Below, one piece after another: positions 1-6,628 of a stretch of 9,777 nt of DNA. A program made the translations under genes and the position numbers. The notes under the pieces are model-generated. The model saw only the letters and a list, made by a program, of their open reading frames with translations, was not told where the DNA came from and made no database searches. Source of the stretch: Holophagaceae bacterium UBA1801 (GTDB lineage: Bacteria; Acidobacteriota; Holophagae; Holophagales; Holophagaceae); contig DCFP01000162.1 in NCBI GenBank assembly GCA_002319925.1, positions 10,529 through 20,305 of the forward strand, read 5' to 3'. Positions within the stretch are counted from its first letter, which is position 1; each line of letters starts with the position of its first letter.

Positions 1-209
1 CCGCAAAAGGGCACTTCCGATTCCGGGGAGAAGTAGCGCACGCGCCATTTGCTGCCCTGGGGCGCCGCGAAGGCGGTTTCGGAAAATCCCACCTCCGCGG
101 CGATGCGCTGCATGTCCGCTTCCGCGGGCAAGGCCTCGCCGATCCAGACACCGGCGGGATTCCCGCCCCTGTCCCCATCCGAAAACGCTGCGACCCTGCG
201 AAGACTCAT
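1..209 (-). CDS. PhzF family isomerase/epimerase-like protein, N-terminal part (cut by window edge)
   Basis: Only the first 69 residues are in the window; the frame runs off the left edge. The protein opens MSLRRVAAFSDGDRGGNPAG and continues with GFSETAF (residues 41-47) and RYFSPESEVPFCG (57-69). This is the N-terminal signature of the PhzF superfamily: the GNPAGV loop, a conserved Glu in SET.F (here E44, matching the catalytic Glu45 of Pseudomonas PhzF) and the start of the FCGHAT motif. Family members are diaminopimelate-epimerase-fold enzymes. True PhzF isomerises a phenazine precursor, but most homologues have unknown substrates, so no pathway is assigned. The ATG is preceded by GGAGAG at good spacing. 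The gene starts 31 bp after the exporter gene ends, on the same strand, so the two are probably co-transcribed. Confidence 0.88.
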   Translation of the reverse strand, partial: MSLRRVAAFSDGDRGGNPAGVWIGEALPAEADMQRIAAEVGFSETAFAAPQGSKWRVRYFSPESEVPFC

Positions 210-240
210 GAACTCTCCAGTAGAACAGTATCCAAGCGAA

Positions 241-1152
241 TCAGTCCTGCAGGGGCGGTTCGGGCAGCAGGATCGCTTCCTGACATTCCTCATTCTTGCG
301 CCGGGCGCGGCCCGTGGCGAACCAGGCACCCACAAGGATCAGCACGAATCCCAGCGCCGTGGAAACGGTGAAGGACTCGCCCAGGAGCAGGACGCCCGCA
401 AGAACGGCCACGGCGGGATTCAGGTAGGCCACCACGGTCGCCCGGGTGGGGCCCACATCGGCGATGAGTTTGAAGAAGGCGATGAAGGCCACCGCCGTGC
501 AGAGCACGCCCAACCCGATCACCGAACCCACCACCGCTGGTGCTGGGAGATGCTTCGGCAGCTGGTAGATCCCGATCGGCGCATAAACCAGCGCGCAGAG
601 GGCCAGGGAGGCCGTCACGACTTCCAGCACGGGCAGATCCGAGAGCCGCCGGGCAATGACCATGGGGCCTACAGCGTAGCCGATGACCACGAGCAGCATT
701 TCACCGATAGCCCAGAGATCGCCGGTGCCGAGGTTGAAGCCCAGGAGGATCACCACACCGGCGAAACCCATGACCAGTCCGCCGGTCTCAAGGCCGCGCG
801 TGCGGTCACGGCCTCCGGTGGCCCGCGACAGCACAGCGCCCACGAGGGGAACGCTGGCCACCATCAACCCGGCCAGGGAACTATCCACGCGCCGTTCCAC
901 ATCGGAGAGCAGCACCCAGGGAACGGCGAGTTCCGCCACTGTGTAAAGGAGAAGCGGTCGCCAGCGCGCGACGATTGCCTTCAGGTTCCCGCGCAGGAGC
1001 ACGAAGGGCAGGAGCAGCAGTGCGCCCAGGGCGGTTCTCAGAAAGACCAGGCTTGCGGGTGTGAGGCCGCCCATGGCGACCTTGATGAGCAGGTAGGGAA
1101 TGCCCCAGATCAGCGCCAGGGCTATGAACAGAATCTTGCTTTGCTTTGACAC
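241..1152 (-). CDS. EamA/DMT-superfamily transporter (RhaT-like exporter)
   Basis: This 303-residue, very hydrophobic protein has about ten predicted membrane segments in two homologous halves. It starts (V)SKQSKILFIALALIWGIPYL, with the typical W-G-x-x first-helix motif of EamA proteins. The second half has the characteristic VGPTRATVVAYLNPAVAVL stretch followed by LLLGE, and it ends in a basic/acidic cytoplasmic tail. Length and two-repeat layout fit the drug/metabolite transporter superfamily, whose characterised members export amino acids and small metabolites from the inner membrane. I choose the GTG at 1152 because AAGAGGAG lies just upstream at normal spacing. A longer reading from an ATG at 1191 would place that ribosome site inside the gene and add a polar extension before helix 1. 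It sits downstream of the Lrp-type regulator and DUF2917-like genes and just before the PhzF-like gene. The substrate is not deducible. Confidence 0.9.
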   Translation of the reverse strand: MSKQSKILFIALALIWGIPYLLIKVAMGGLTPASLVFLRTALGALLLLPFVLLRGNLKAIVARWRPLLLYTVAELAVPWVLLSDVERRVDSSLAGLMVASVPLVGAVLSRATGGRDRTRGLETGGLVMGFAGVVILLGFNLGTGDLWAIGEMLLVVIGYAVGPMVIARRLSDLPVLEVVTASLALCALVYAPIGIYQLPKHLPAPAVVGSVIGLGVLCTAVAFIAFFKLIADVGPTRATVVAYLNPAVAVLAGVLLLGESFTVSTALGFVLILVGAWFATGRARRKNEECQEAILLPEPPLQD

Positions 1153-1205
1153 GTCACGCTCCTCTTGGGAGTGGGCAGGGCCTGGGCCCAAGGTTATGTG
1201 GTATC

Positions 1206-1225
1206 GGATGCATTCAACAGCATCC
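1206..1225 (-). other. Small hairpin after the DUF2917-like gene
   Basis: GGATGC and GCATCC form a perfect 6-bp stem with an 8-nt loop, 3 bp beyond the stop codon of the DUF2917-like gene and upstream of the exporter. No U-tract follows, so it is not a convincing intrinsic terminator. It could be a processing or stability hairpin, or chance. Confidence 0.25.
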
Positions 1226-1228
1226 CTG

Positions 1229-1501
1229 TCAGATGTAATAACGGCCGCGGCCGCCGATGATCACCTTGCCGTCCGTGGGCACGATCAGGCGGTAGCCCTG
1301 CCTCAGCACGTGGTCCATGGGATCGTTCTCGATGGTCACCCAGAGATGCCCCGAGAGGCAGCGGATGGCCTGGCCGTCGAGGTGGGCGAAGACGGCCACC
1401 TTGTCGGGGCTCACGGCCCCGGAAACGCCGGCGGCGGGATTGAGGTCCGTCCGGAAGAGGCCGGACTTGCCAGGATGAGTAGGCACGAGCACTTCGAACA
1501 T
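1229..1501 (-). CDS. DUF2917-like small protein
   Basis: This 90-residue protein begins MFEVLVPTHPGKSG. The second half, DGQAIRCLSGHLWVTIENDP (42-61), then DHVLRQGYRLIVPTDGKVII (63-82), resembles DUF2917 proteins: a short cupin-like beta domain with the pattern LxGxxWxTxExDxxDxxLxxG. The biochemical function of that family is unknown. The start ATG is preceded by AAAGGA at about 8 nt. The frame is open further upstream, but it would then overlap the regulator gene and lacks a better ribosome site. It lies 113 bp after the Lrp/AsnC-type regulator and 76 bp before the exporter, all on one strand, so it may be a co-transcribed accessory factor. Family assignment is from remembered motif shape. 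Confidence 0.75.
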   Translation of the reverse strand: MFEVLVPTHPGKSGLFRTDLNPAAGVSGAVSPDKVAVFAHLDGQAIRCLSGHLWVTIENDPMDHVLRQGYRLIVPTDGKVIIGGRGRYYI

Positions 1502-1614
1502 GGGGGATCCTTTGCGAGAGATGTTTGGCGGGCAGCCCAAGCAGGGCGCAGCCCGGCGGACCTTCGGAACGAACGGCCGCGAAACGTTGAGAGATGGAGG
1601 AGGACCTGAGGGCC

Positions 1615-2112
1615 CTAGGTGACGGATATGGCCGACGGCGTCTTCTCGGGAAGAATCGCATGGCCATTGCAGGTACGGGACTCCTCGATGGCGGAGAGTG
1701 CGATGCTGGTCAGGGTGTTCTGTACGCCGGGAACCAGGCGGATGCGGTCCAGGACCTGCTGCAGGACTGAAGGGCTCGCCACGCGGTAGCGGGCGAACAT
1801 GCACCAGTCCCCGGTAACGCGGTAGAGATCCTCGAGCTTGGCGCCGTCGAACTGCACCTGGGCCAGCAGGCGCCCCGAATCGTTGCAGTCCACGTTGTTG
1901 GTGCGGATCCAGACGAAGGCCGTGAGCGGCAGGCCCAGGGCCTCCCAGTCGACGCGGGCCGAGTAGCCCTGGATGATGCCTTTGGCCTCCAGACGCTTCG
2001 TCCGTTCGAACACGGCCGGCCGAGAAAGATGCACTTCCTTGGCGATCTGCTCGTGGGTCATGCGGCCATCGGCCAGGAGCAGGTTCACGATCTTGCGGTC
2101 GATGTCGTCCAT
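1615..2112 (-). CDS. Lrp/AsnC family transcriptional regulator
   Basis: This 165-residue protein has the standard two-part layout of the feast/famine regulators. Residues 1-50 form the winged helix-turn-helix (MDDIDRKIVNLLLADGRMTH, then IAKEVHLSRPAVFERTKRLE and GIIQGYSARVD). Residues 60-145 form the RAM/ligand domain, with VTGDWCMFARYRV at 99-111 and a QNTLTSIALS strand at 131-140. Lrp-type proteins bind DNA as dimers to octamers and usually sense an amino acid. The roughly 20-residue tail after the RAM domain is longer than usual and not recognised. The start is the ATG preceded by GGAGG at 6 nt; a longer reading to 2169 has no such site. It heads the DUF2917-like, exporter and PhzF-like genes, so those are its most likely targets, a common arrangement for Lrp-type regulators and amino-acid exporters. 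Autoregulation is plausible. Its effector is unknown. Confidence 0.92.
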   Translation of the reverse strand: MDDIDRKIVNLLLADGRMTHEQIAKEVHLSRPAVFERTKRLEAKGIIQGYSARVDWEALGLPLTAFVWIRTNNVDCNDSGRLLAQVQFDGAKLEDLYRVTGDWCMFARYRVASPSVLQQVLDRIRLVPGVQNTLTSIALSAIEESRTCNGHAILPEKTPSAISVT

Positions 2113-2148
2113 GTCCAGCCTCCGTTCACAATCCCTACTTCCATGGTC

Positions 2149-2176
2149 AGCATCGCTCTGGCAAAACAACTGTCAA
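2149..2176 (-). promoter_or_regulatory. Candidate promoter of the Lrp/AsnC-type regulator
   Basis: On the minus strand, a perfect TTGACA (2176-2171) is followed after 16 nt by GATGCT (2154-2149), a weak -10 element. Transcription would start about 30 nt before the regulator ATG. The -35 match is exact and the position sensible. The -10 agreement is poor, so confidence is limited. Confidence 0.4.
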
Positions 2177-2191
2177 GATTCAGATGCATCT

Positions 2192-2412
2192 TTCGACGAA
2201 TCGTCGGAGGGAATTCCGCGGCTTTCGACCCTTGCAGACCTTTCGCCGACGAATCGACAGCTTCGCGTCTTTTCCTGTGGATGCCCATGTGACCTCCCTG
2301 GATGGAGGAAAAGATCGCGCTTCCTTTCGCGGCCAGCGACCCGAATCTTGCTGTCAAAAACGGATCGGAGGATGACGGCCTGGACGTCGTGGGCGCTATT
2401 CAACTCGTCGAA
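2192..2412. promoter_or_regulatory. Repeated CGACGA-type motifs in the 414-bp gap between the regulator and OmpA genes
   Basis: This gap (2113-2526) holds no convincing gene; the frames through it lack ribosome sites and recognisable protein character. It contains a perfect palindrome CGACGA-A-TCGTCG at 2194-2206, a second CGACGAATCG at 2247-2256, and TCGTCGAA (the reverse complement of TTCGACGA) at 2405-2412. The first two sit directly upstream of the candidate promoter for the Lrp-type regulator, where autoregulatory operators are expected. That they bind this regulator is inference; they do not resemble the E. coli Lrp consensus. No clear promoter for the OmpA-family gene was found in the gap. 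Confidence 0.3.
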
Positions 2413-2526
2413 ATAGCCTAAACTTCCCACATCGATCCAATTCCAACCAGATGCCCTGTCCCACGTTGCGCAGGTTCCACGACCATCTCCCGTCCACCTC
2501 GTGATTCAACTTCTCCCGGAGCTGCC

Positions 2527-3354
2527 ATGAAACGAGCCCTGCTCTGCTCTGCCGCGCTGATCTGCGCCCTGCCCATCCTCGCCCAGGTCGACGCCAAGGA
2601 CTGCAAGGACCATCCCCTCTTCCCCACCCGCATGCCCGGCTACTTCATCAGCGACTGCAAGATGGAGGAGTTCGGGAAGTACGACTTCTGGACCGAGAAT
2701 GCGAAGGTGAAGGTGCCCGTGGAAGGCAAGTTCACCTTCATCACCTACCGCGTCACGGACGCGAAGAAACAGCCCTCCGGAGTGGCGGTCGTCCAGAACT
2801 ACGAGAACGCCATCCTAAAGGCCGGCGGCAAGATCCTTCACAAGGTGCCGAACTGGTGGGTGAACGGCGTGATCACGAAGAACGGCCAGGAAGCCACGGT
2901 GCAGGTCGAGAAGGGCAACGGCTTGATCTGGATGCGCATCATCGAGAAGAAGGCCATGGAGCAGTACATCGTCGCGGATGCCGCGGCCATGGGCGGGGAT
3001 CTGAAGACCTCGGGCCACGTGGCTGTGTACGGCATCTTCTTCGACACCGGCAAGTCGGACGTGAAGCCGGAATCCAAGGCGGCCCTTGACGAGATCGCCA
3101 AGCTGCTCAAGCAGGATCCGGCCCTGAAGCTCAAGATCGTCGGCCACACGGATCTCGTTGGCACCATCGAGTCCAACATGAAGCTCTCACAGGCCCGCGG
3201 CGAAGCCGTGGTGCAGGCGCTGGTGAGCCAGTACGGGATCGCGCCCGCCCGACTGAAGGGCTACGGCGTCGGCCCCCTATCGCCCGTGGCCACCAATGAC
3301 ACCGACGATGGACGAGCGAAGAACCGCCGCGTAGAGCTCGTGAAGGAGATGTAG
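2527..3354 (+). CDS. OmpA-family peptidoglycan-binding outer-membrane/periplasmic protein
   Basis: This 275-residue exported protein has a signal peptide at residues 1-19 (MKRALLCSAALICALPILA). Residues 22-155 form an N-terminal region (DHPLFPTRMPGYFISD, then a NYENAILKAGGKIL stretch) that resembles the DUF4892-like module found ahead of OmpA domains in other proteins. The OmpA C-terminal domain covers about 164-275: FFDTGKSDVKPES, IVGHTDLVGT, LSQARGEAV, GYGVGP and GRAKNRRVEL. D209 and R224 keep the 15-residue spacing of E. coli OmpA D271 and R286, the pair that grips meso-diaminopimelate of peptidoglycan. The protein should therefore be non-covalently bound to the cell wall. There is no lipobox Cys at the signal cleavage site and no eight-stranded barrel. 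A CGGAG ribosome site lies 6 nt before the ATG. It stands alone and is convergent with the Cache-domain gene. Confidence 0.9.
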   Translation: MKRALLCSAALICALPILAQVDAKDCKDHPLFPTRMPGYFISDCKMEEFGKYDFWTENAKVKVPVEGKFTFITYRVTDAKKQPSGVAVVQNYENAILKAGGKILHKVPNWWVNGVITKNGQEATVQVEKGNGLIWMRIIEKKAMEQYIVADAAAMGGDLKTSGHVAVYGIFFDTGKSDVKPESKAALDEIAKLLKQDPALKLKIVGHTDLVGTIESNMKLSQARGEAVVQALVSQYGIAPARLKGYGVGPLSPVATNDTDDGRAKNRRVELVKEM

Positions 3355-3361
3355 CTCGGAG

Positions 3362-3379
3362 GAGGGATTTCATTCCCTC
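3362..3379 (+). other. Weak hairpin just past the OmpA-family gene
   Basis: GAGGGA and TCCCTC form a 6-bp stem with a 6-nt loop, 8 nt after the stop codon. It is correctly placed for a terminator of the OmpA-family gene but has no following U-run, so only a tentative 3'-end structure is claimed. The rest of the 172-bp convergent gap shows nothing else. Confidence 0.25.
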
Positions 3380-3526
3380 GCCTGTTCGTACGGCATCACT
3401 GTCAAAAAAATAGAACCGCCAAGACGCGATCCGTGCTTGTGCGAAAGCGAGGGTTCCTTCAGTCTCCGCGCGAGCCAGATCTTCTATGGGCACGTGAACC
3501 GGAATCGTTGTCGTGTATCTGCCCAG

Positions 3527-3973
3527 CTACTTGTAGACGCCGCAACCGAAGATGAGTTTGTCGTAGAGCTCCACGAAGGCGACCTTGTTCTCGACCTGCT
3601 TGGAGACGGGGTTGGTGTACTTGTAGTTCTGCCAGCCCTCTCCCTGCTCCTTGGCCAGGACGATGCGTTCCTTCACGTAGAATGACCCGCCGGGATCCGT
3701 GGCATTGATCATGTCCTTGCCGACGTTCTCCGGATTCTGCCCATGGGCTCGCACGACGCCGTTGAGATCGTAGACGAAGATGTACAGCGAACCCTTGGTG
3801 AATCGGCCGCCCGGCTTGCTGACTTCCGCCAGCGCCTGCTCCGTCCCCTGCGCCTTGGCGAACTCGATCGCCTGCTTGACCATGGCCATCGCATCTTTCT
3901 GAGTCTGGGCGGACATCGGCAGGCACAGCCCCGCCACCATGAACTGCGTGATCATCCACCGGTTCCTGAACAT
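3527..3973 (-). CDS. Exported stand-alone Cache-domain protein
   Basis: This 148-residue protein has a short basic, hydrophobic signal peptide (residues 1-22, ending PMSAQ). It is followed by one single-Cache (sCache_2-like) domain: AIEFAKAQGTEQALAEVSKP (35-54), LYIFVYDLNGVVRAHGQNPE (63-82), VGKDMINATDPGG, and the hallmark GWQNYKYTNPVSKQVENKVA (113-132), ending FVELYDKLIFGCGVYK. Cache domains normally form the extracytoplasmic sensor of chemoreceptors and histidine kinases. Here no membrane anchor or output domain follows, so it is most likely a secreted or periplasmic ligand-binding protein. The start ATG at 3973 has GGAGG 7 nt upstream. An in-frame ATG at 3991 would put that site inside the gene. 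It diverges from the AraC-type gene across a long AT-rich gap. Partner and ligand are unknown. Confidence 0.85.
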   Translation of the reverse strand: MFRNRWMITQFMVAGLCLPMSAQTQKDAMAMVKQAIEFAKAQGTEQALAEVSKPGGRFTKGSLYIFVYDLNGVVRAHGQNPENVGKDMINATDPGGSFYVKERIVLAKEQGEGWQNYKYTNPVSKQVENKVAFVELYDKLIFGCGVYK

Positions 3974-4347
3974 CGGTTCCTCCATCGACATTCAAGCTGT
4001 ATCGACGAATTTCAAGATTTTCTTAATCTAATTAATCTTTTTTTGACAATCTCAAATCAATATAATCAAAGCTTCTCATCAAATTCTGATCGCTTGCCTT
4101 TCACCTTGCTTCACGTGTTGCAGGCACCTCGGTAGCGATTCCTGGTCCGTTGCAACAGGCGCCCACCGGCATTCAGCCGCGGGACTTCGCCTCCCGTCAC
4201 TCCCACCTGGCTTGTCCGTTTGGTCGATGGGTATCCGGGAAGCAGAATCCAGCGGGCCATGGGCTGACCTGCCAGCGTCAGTTGGTTCCATCTCACTTTG
4301 GCGTGATCGGATTTGTTGGTGATGGCGGCCCTGCCTATCATCGGGGC
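3974..4347. promoter_or_regulatory. Divergent 374-bp control region between the Cache-domain and AraC-type genes
   Basis: No gene is supported here. The first part (about 3990-4085) is strikingly AT-rich for this window and probably carries the promoter of the Cache-domain gene. A minus-strand TTGTCA (4049-4044) lies about 70 nt upstream of its ATG, but no -10 at 15-18 nt spacing is better than 3 of 6. CGACGAAT recurs at 4003-4010. An inverted repeat TGTTGCA/TGCAACA (4116-4122 and 4151-4157) is a possible operator on the AraC side. The section 4160-4347 returns to high GC and shows no clear promoter or strong ribosome site for the AraC-type gene. Confidence 0.35.
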
Positions 4348-5337
4348 ATGTCAGTTCTCCAGACGTTCACCCTGTCACTAAACGTACTTGCACGAACAGG
4401 TCTCTCTTCCCCGGAGAACCTGTGCGAACGAGCCGGGGTGACGCCATCGGGCTCGTTCAGCACGGATGAGTTCTTCCGCCTGTGGGCCGCAGCGGAAGAA
4501 CTCACTCACGACCGGGCTGCAGGACTGCGCTTCGGTGCTGCAGGCATCGATGGCGGCTACGGGGTGGCCTCGCTGGTCGCGTTGCATGCACCGGACTTCC
4601 GCGACGCGCTCTCTGCCCTCGCGCGCTACAAGCGACTGACCTGCCCGGAACGCGTCGAACTGGAGGTGGCGCGTGACGAAGCGATCGTGCGCTATCGCTG
4701 GCTGCAGGCGACGCGTGAGGTTCCGCGGCTGCTGGTCGACACGACCACGGCTGCGCTGCGCGAGCTCGCGTGGCGCGGGACAGCCGGGCGCGTCCAGCCG
4801 ATCCGCCTTGAACTGGCGCGCCGTCCCATGGACCAGGAACTCCTGCAAAGCCACTTCGGATGCCCCATCGTCTTCGGCACGCTGCACGATGCGCTGGTAT
4901 TCGAGCGCAGCGCGCTCGACGTACCATTTGTCACGGCTGATGGTGGAGCCTTCTCTCGCGTCATTACTGGACTCGAGGATAGGCTCGGCTCCGGAGAGGG
5001 ATACCCAGCCCTGGTCGGCGAGGTGCGCGTGGCCATTGCCAGGCAGCTCAGCGAAGGGCGCCGAGCCAGTCTCTCGGGTGTGGCGCGCCGAATCGCCGCC
5101 AGCGCGCGCACCCTTCAGCGCCGCCTCGAGGAAAGCGGAACCAGCTTCCAGGAGCAGCTCGCAATCGTGAGGCGCGCGACCTCGATACGGCTCCTCGCCA
5201 ACACCGATCTTGATCCGATTGCCATCTCGATGCTGCTCGGCTTCGACGAACCGAACTCCTTCGCCCGGGCCTTCCGTGCCTGGGAAAGAACTACGCCCCT
5301 GCGCTGGCGGGAGCGGCAGAACCGACCGCAGGGATAA
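4348..5337 (+). CDS. AraC family transcriptional regulator with arabinose-binding-type N-domain
   Basis: This 329-residue regulator ends in a canonical AraC/XylS DNA-binding domain at about 242-323: LSGVARRIAASARTLQRRLE (first helix-turn-helix), GTSFQEQLAIVRRATSIRLL, then MLLGFDEPNSFARAFRAW (second helix-turn-helix) and TTPLRWR. The N-terminal 200 residues match the layout of the arabinose-binding-domain group (PF12625-like, as in OruR-type regulators). Such proteins bind a small effector and usually activate a neighbouring gene. The start is uncertain. The ATG at 4348 gives the expected family N-terminus (MSVLQTFTLSLNVLARTGLS) but has only a G-rich stretch directly before it. An in-frame ATG at 4150 would add 66 residues without family character. 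The next gene starts 44 bp downstream on the same strand and is the most likely target. Confidence 0.9.
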   Translation: MSVLQTFTLSLNVLARTGLSSPENLCERAGVTPSGSFSTDEFFRLWAAAEELTHDRAAGLRFGAAGIDGGYGVASLVALHAPDFRDALSALARYKRLTCPERVELEVARDEAIVRYRWLQATREVPRLLVDTTTAALRELAWRGTAGRVQPIRLELARRPMDQELLQSHFGCPIVFGTLHDALVFERSALDVPFVTADGGAFSRVITGLEDRLGSGEGYPALVGEVRVAIARQLSEGRRASLSGVARRIAASARTLQRRLEESGTSFQEQLAIVRRATSIRLLANTDLDPIAISMLLGFDEPNSFARAFRAWERTTPLRWRERQNRPQG

Positions 5338-5381
5338 GGCGCCCGAAGCCAGGATCGCCACATCAATCATAAGGAGGAAAC

Positions 5382-6434
5382 ATGAGTCTTGCAGGCTCTC
5401 TCGATATCAACTCTGCCCGCGTTCTCGTTACGGGTGGATCCGGATTCATTGCCGGGCACTGCATTCTGCACCTGCTCGAGCAGGGCTTTCCCGTCCGCGC
5501 TACCGTGCGGTCCCTCGCCAAGGAAGGTTCGGTTCGTGCGGTTCTCTCCGAAGCAGGGATGGTGAATGGCGGCAACCTCAGCTTCGTTGCGGCCGATCTC
5601 ACCCACGACGACGGTTGGCAAGATGCCATGGCCGATATCGACTTCGTTCTCCACGTCGCGTCTCCGGTGAAGCCCGGTTTTGTTGGTAACCCGGACGATC
5701 TGATCGTCCCCGCCCGCGAGGGAACTCTGCGTGTGCTCCGGGCGGCGCGTGATGCGGGCGTGAAACGCGTGGTGCTCACGTCGGCGTTCCACGCCGTCAG
5801 CTGGGGGCATCCGCACGATGACCACACCTTCACTGAAAAGGACTGGACCTTGCTCGATGGCCCCGGGGTCGATGCCTACGGCAGGAGCAAGACCCTTGCG
5901 GAACGCGCCGCGTGGGACTTCATGGCTACCGAGGGTGGAGCGATGGAACTCGCCAGCATGCTCCCCGTTGCGGTGATGGGGCCGGTCATGGGGCAGGAGA
6001 TCTCCGGCGCCAACCACCTCATCGCGATGATGCTGGACGAGAGGATGCCCGGCTTTCCCAACCTGTTCATTCCGATCGTCGATGCGCGGGACGTGGCCTC
6101 TGCTCACGTCCTCGCGATGGTGTCGCCGCAAGCCGCTGGCGAGCGGTTTCTTCTCTCGAATGGGCCAGCGATCGCGATGAAGGAGATCGGCGCAACCATC
6201 CGGGCGAAGCTTGGCACGGTAGCGGATCGCGTACCGACGCGCTCGATTCCCGATCTCGTCGTGCGCCTCGGCGCGCCGTTCTCCGCGCGGTTCCGGATGA
6301 TCGTTCCGGATCTCGGTTATTCCAAGAAGACGTCCAACGAGAAGGCCCTGCGTGTGCTCGGCTGGACGCCGCGCGATCCGCGCGAAGCCATTGTTGCCGC
6401 AGCGGAAAGCATGATCGCAAAGCACCCAGGTTAG
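5382..6434 (+). CDS. Extended short-chain dehydrogenase/reductase (dihydroflavonol reductase/aldehyde reductase type)
   Basis: This 350-residue protein carries every mark of an NAD(P)-dependent extended SDR: nucleotide-binding TGGSGFIAG (17-25), ADL (71-73) for the adenine ring, HVASPV (91-96), the active-site Ser in VVLTSAF (S134), and the catalytic pair Y166/K170 in YGRSKTLAE. LGWTPRDPREAI (326-337) is the typical C-terminal end of dihydroflavonol-4-reductase-like enzymes. Family members reduce aldehydes or ketones on varied small molecules; the substrate here cannot be read from sequence. The ribosome site AAGGAGG, 4 nt before the ATG, is the strongest in the window and suggests good translation. 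It directly follows the AraC-type regulator and is followed by a cluster of inverted repeats. Confidence 0.92.
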   Translation: MSLAGSLDINSARVLVTGGSGFIAGHCILHLLEQGFPVRATVRSLAKEGSVRAVLSEAGMVNGGNLSFVAADLTHDDGWQDAMADIDFVLHVASPVKPGFVGNPDDLIVPAREGTLRVLRAARDAGVKRVVLTSAFHAVSWGHPHDDHTFTEKDWTLLDGPGVDAYGRSKTLAERAAWDFMATEGGAMELASMLPVAVMGPVMGQEISGANHLIAMMLDERMPGFPNLFIPIVDARDVASAHVLAMVSPQAAGERFLLSNGPAIAMKEIGATIRAKLGTVADRVPTRSIPDLVVRLGAPFSARFRMIVPDLGYSKKTSNEKALRVLGWTPRDPREAIVAAAESMIAKHPG

Positions 6435-6459
6435 TTGTTCCTTGGCGCGGGAGAATCTT

Positions 6460-6506
6460 GGAACCCTGTCTTCGAAAGATCGCTGACCACCGCGAAAACA
6501 GGGTCC
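6460..6506. repeat. Long imperfect inverted repeat after the dehydrogenase gene
   Basis: GGAACCCTGTCTTCG (6460-6474) pairs with CGAAAACAGGGTCC (6493-6506), with a single bulged A and one mismatch that is a wobble pair in one strand's RNA. This leaves about 13 pairs around an 18-nt loop. It begins 25 bp after the dehydrogenase stop. There is no U-tract, so it is not a standard terminator. It could be a REP-like repeat, a small element end or an RNA 3'-end structure. Confidence 0.55.
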
Positions 6507-6520
6507 GACTAATCCTGGTT

Positions 6521-6559
6521 GACTGACTAAGCCGTTGCGCAAAAACAACTTGATCAGTC
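6521..6559. repeat. Nested inverted repeat in the dehydrogenase-asnB gap
   Basis: Outer arms GACTGA (6521-6526) and TCAGTC (6554-6559) enclose inner arms GTTG (6534-6537) and CAAC (6546-6549), with an 8-bp palindrome TTGCGCAA at 6535-6542. The arms are short, so alone this would be weak. It matters because it lies between two longer inverted repeats. Confidence 0.3.
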
Positions 6560-6588
6560 GGGCAATCCACCGGCATAAGGTGCCGCAG

Positions 6589-6619
6589 CAGAATGAACTG
6601 AACTGCACAGTTCATTCTG
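6589..6619. repeat. Perfect 12-bp inverted repeat just downstream of asnB
   Basis: CAGAATGAACTG (6589-6600) and CAGTTCATTCTG (6608-6619) are perfect reverse complements around a 7-nt loop. The repeat starts 9 nt after the asnB stop codon on the minus strand, the right place for a 3'-end hairpin of the asnB transcript. No T-run follows on that strand, so it is not a classical intrinsic terminator. A role in Rho-independent-like pausing or mRNA end protection is inference. Confidence 0.6.
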
Positions 6620-6628
6620 ACGCGGCTC

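Noticed and set aside
49..1149. Long plus-strand open frame opposite the exporter gene
   Set aside because: Its translation is His/Gly/Arg/Gln-rich with no family character and it lies antisense to a well-supported membrane protein gene. It is a by-product of GC-rich codon use.
4043..4066. Plus-strand TTGACA followed by TATAAT
   Set aside because: The spacer is only 12 nt, far from the 16-18 nt a sigma-70 promoter needs, and the stretch is simply AT-rich.
4150..4347. N-terminal extension of the AraC-type protein from an upstream in-frame ATG
   Set aside because: The added 66 residues show no domain character and no ribosome site precedes them, while the ATG at 4348 gives the normal family N-terminus.
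5367..6608. 413-codon minus-strand open frame opposite the dehydrogenase gene
   Set aside because: It covers a complete SDR gene with all catalytic motifs and a strong ribosome site. The antisense product is Arg/His-rich and unrecognisable.
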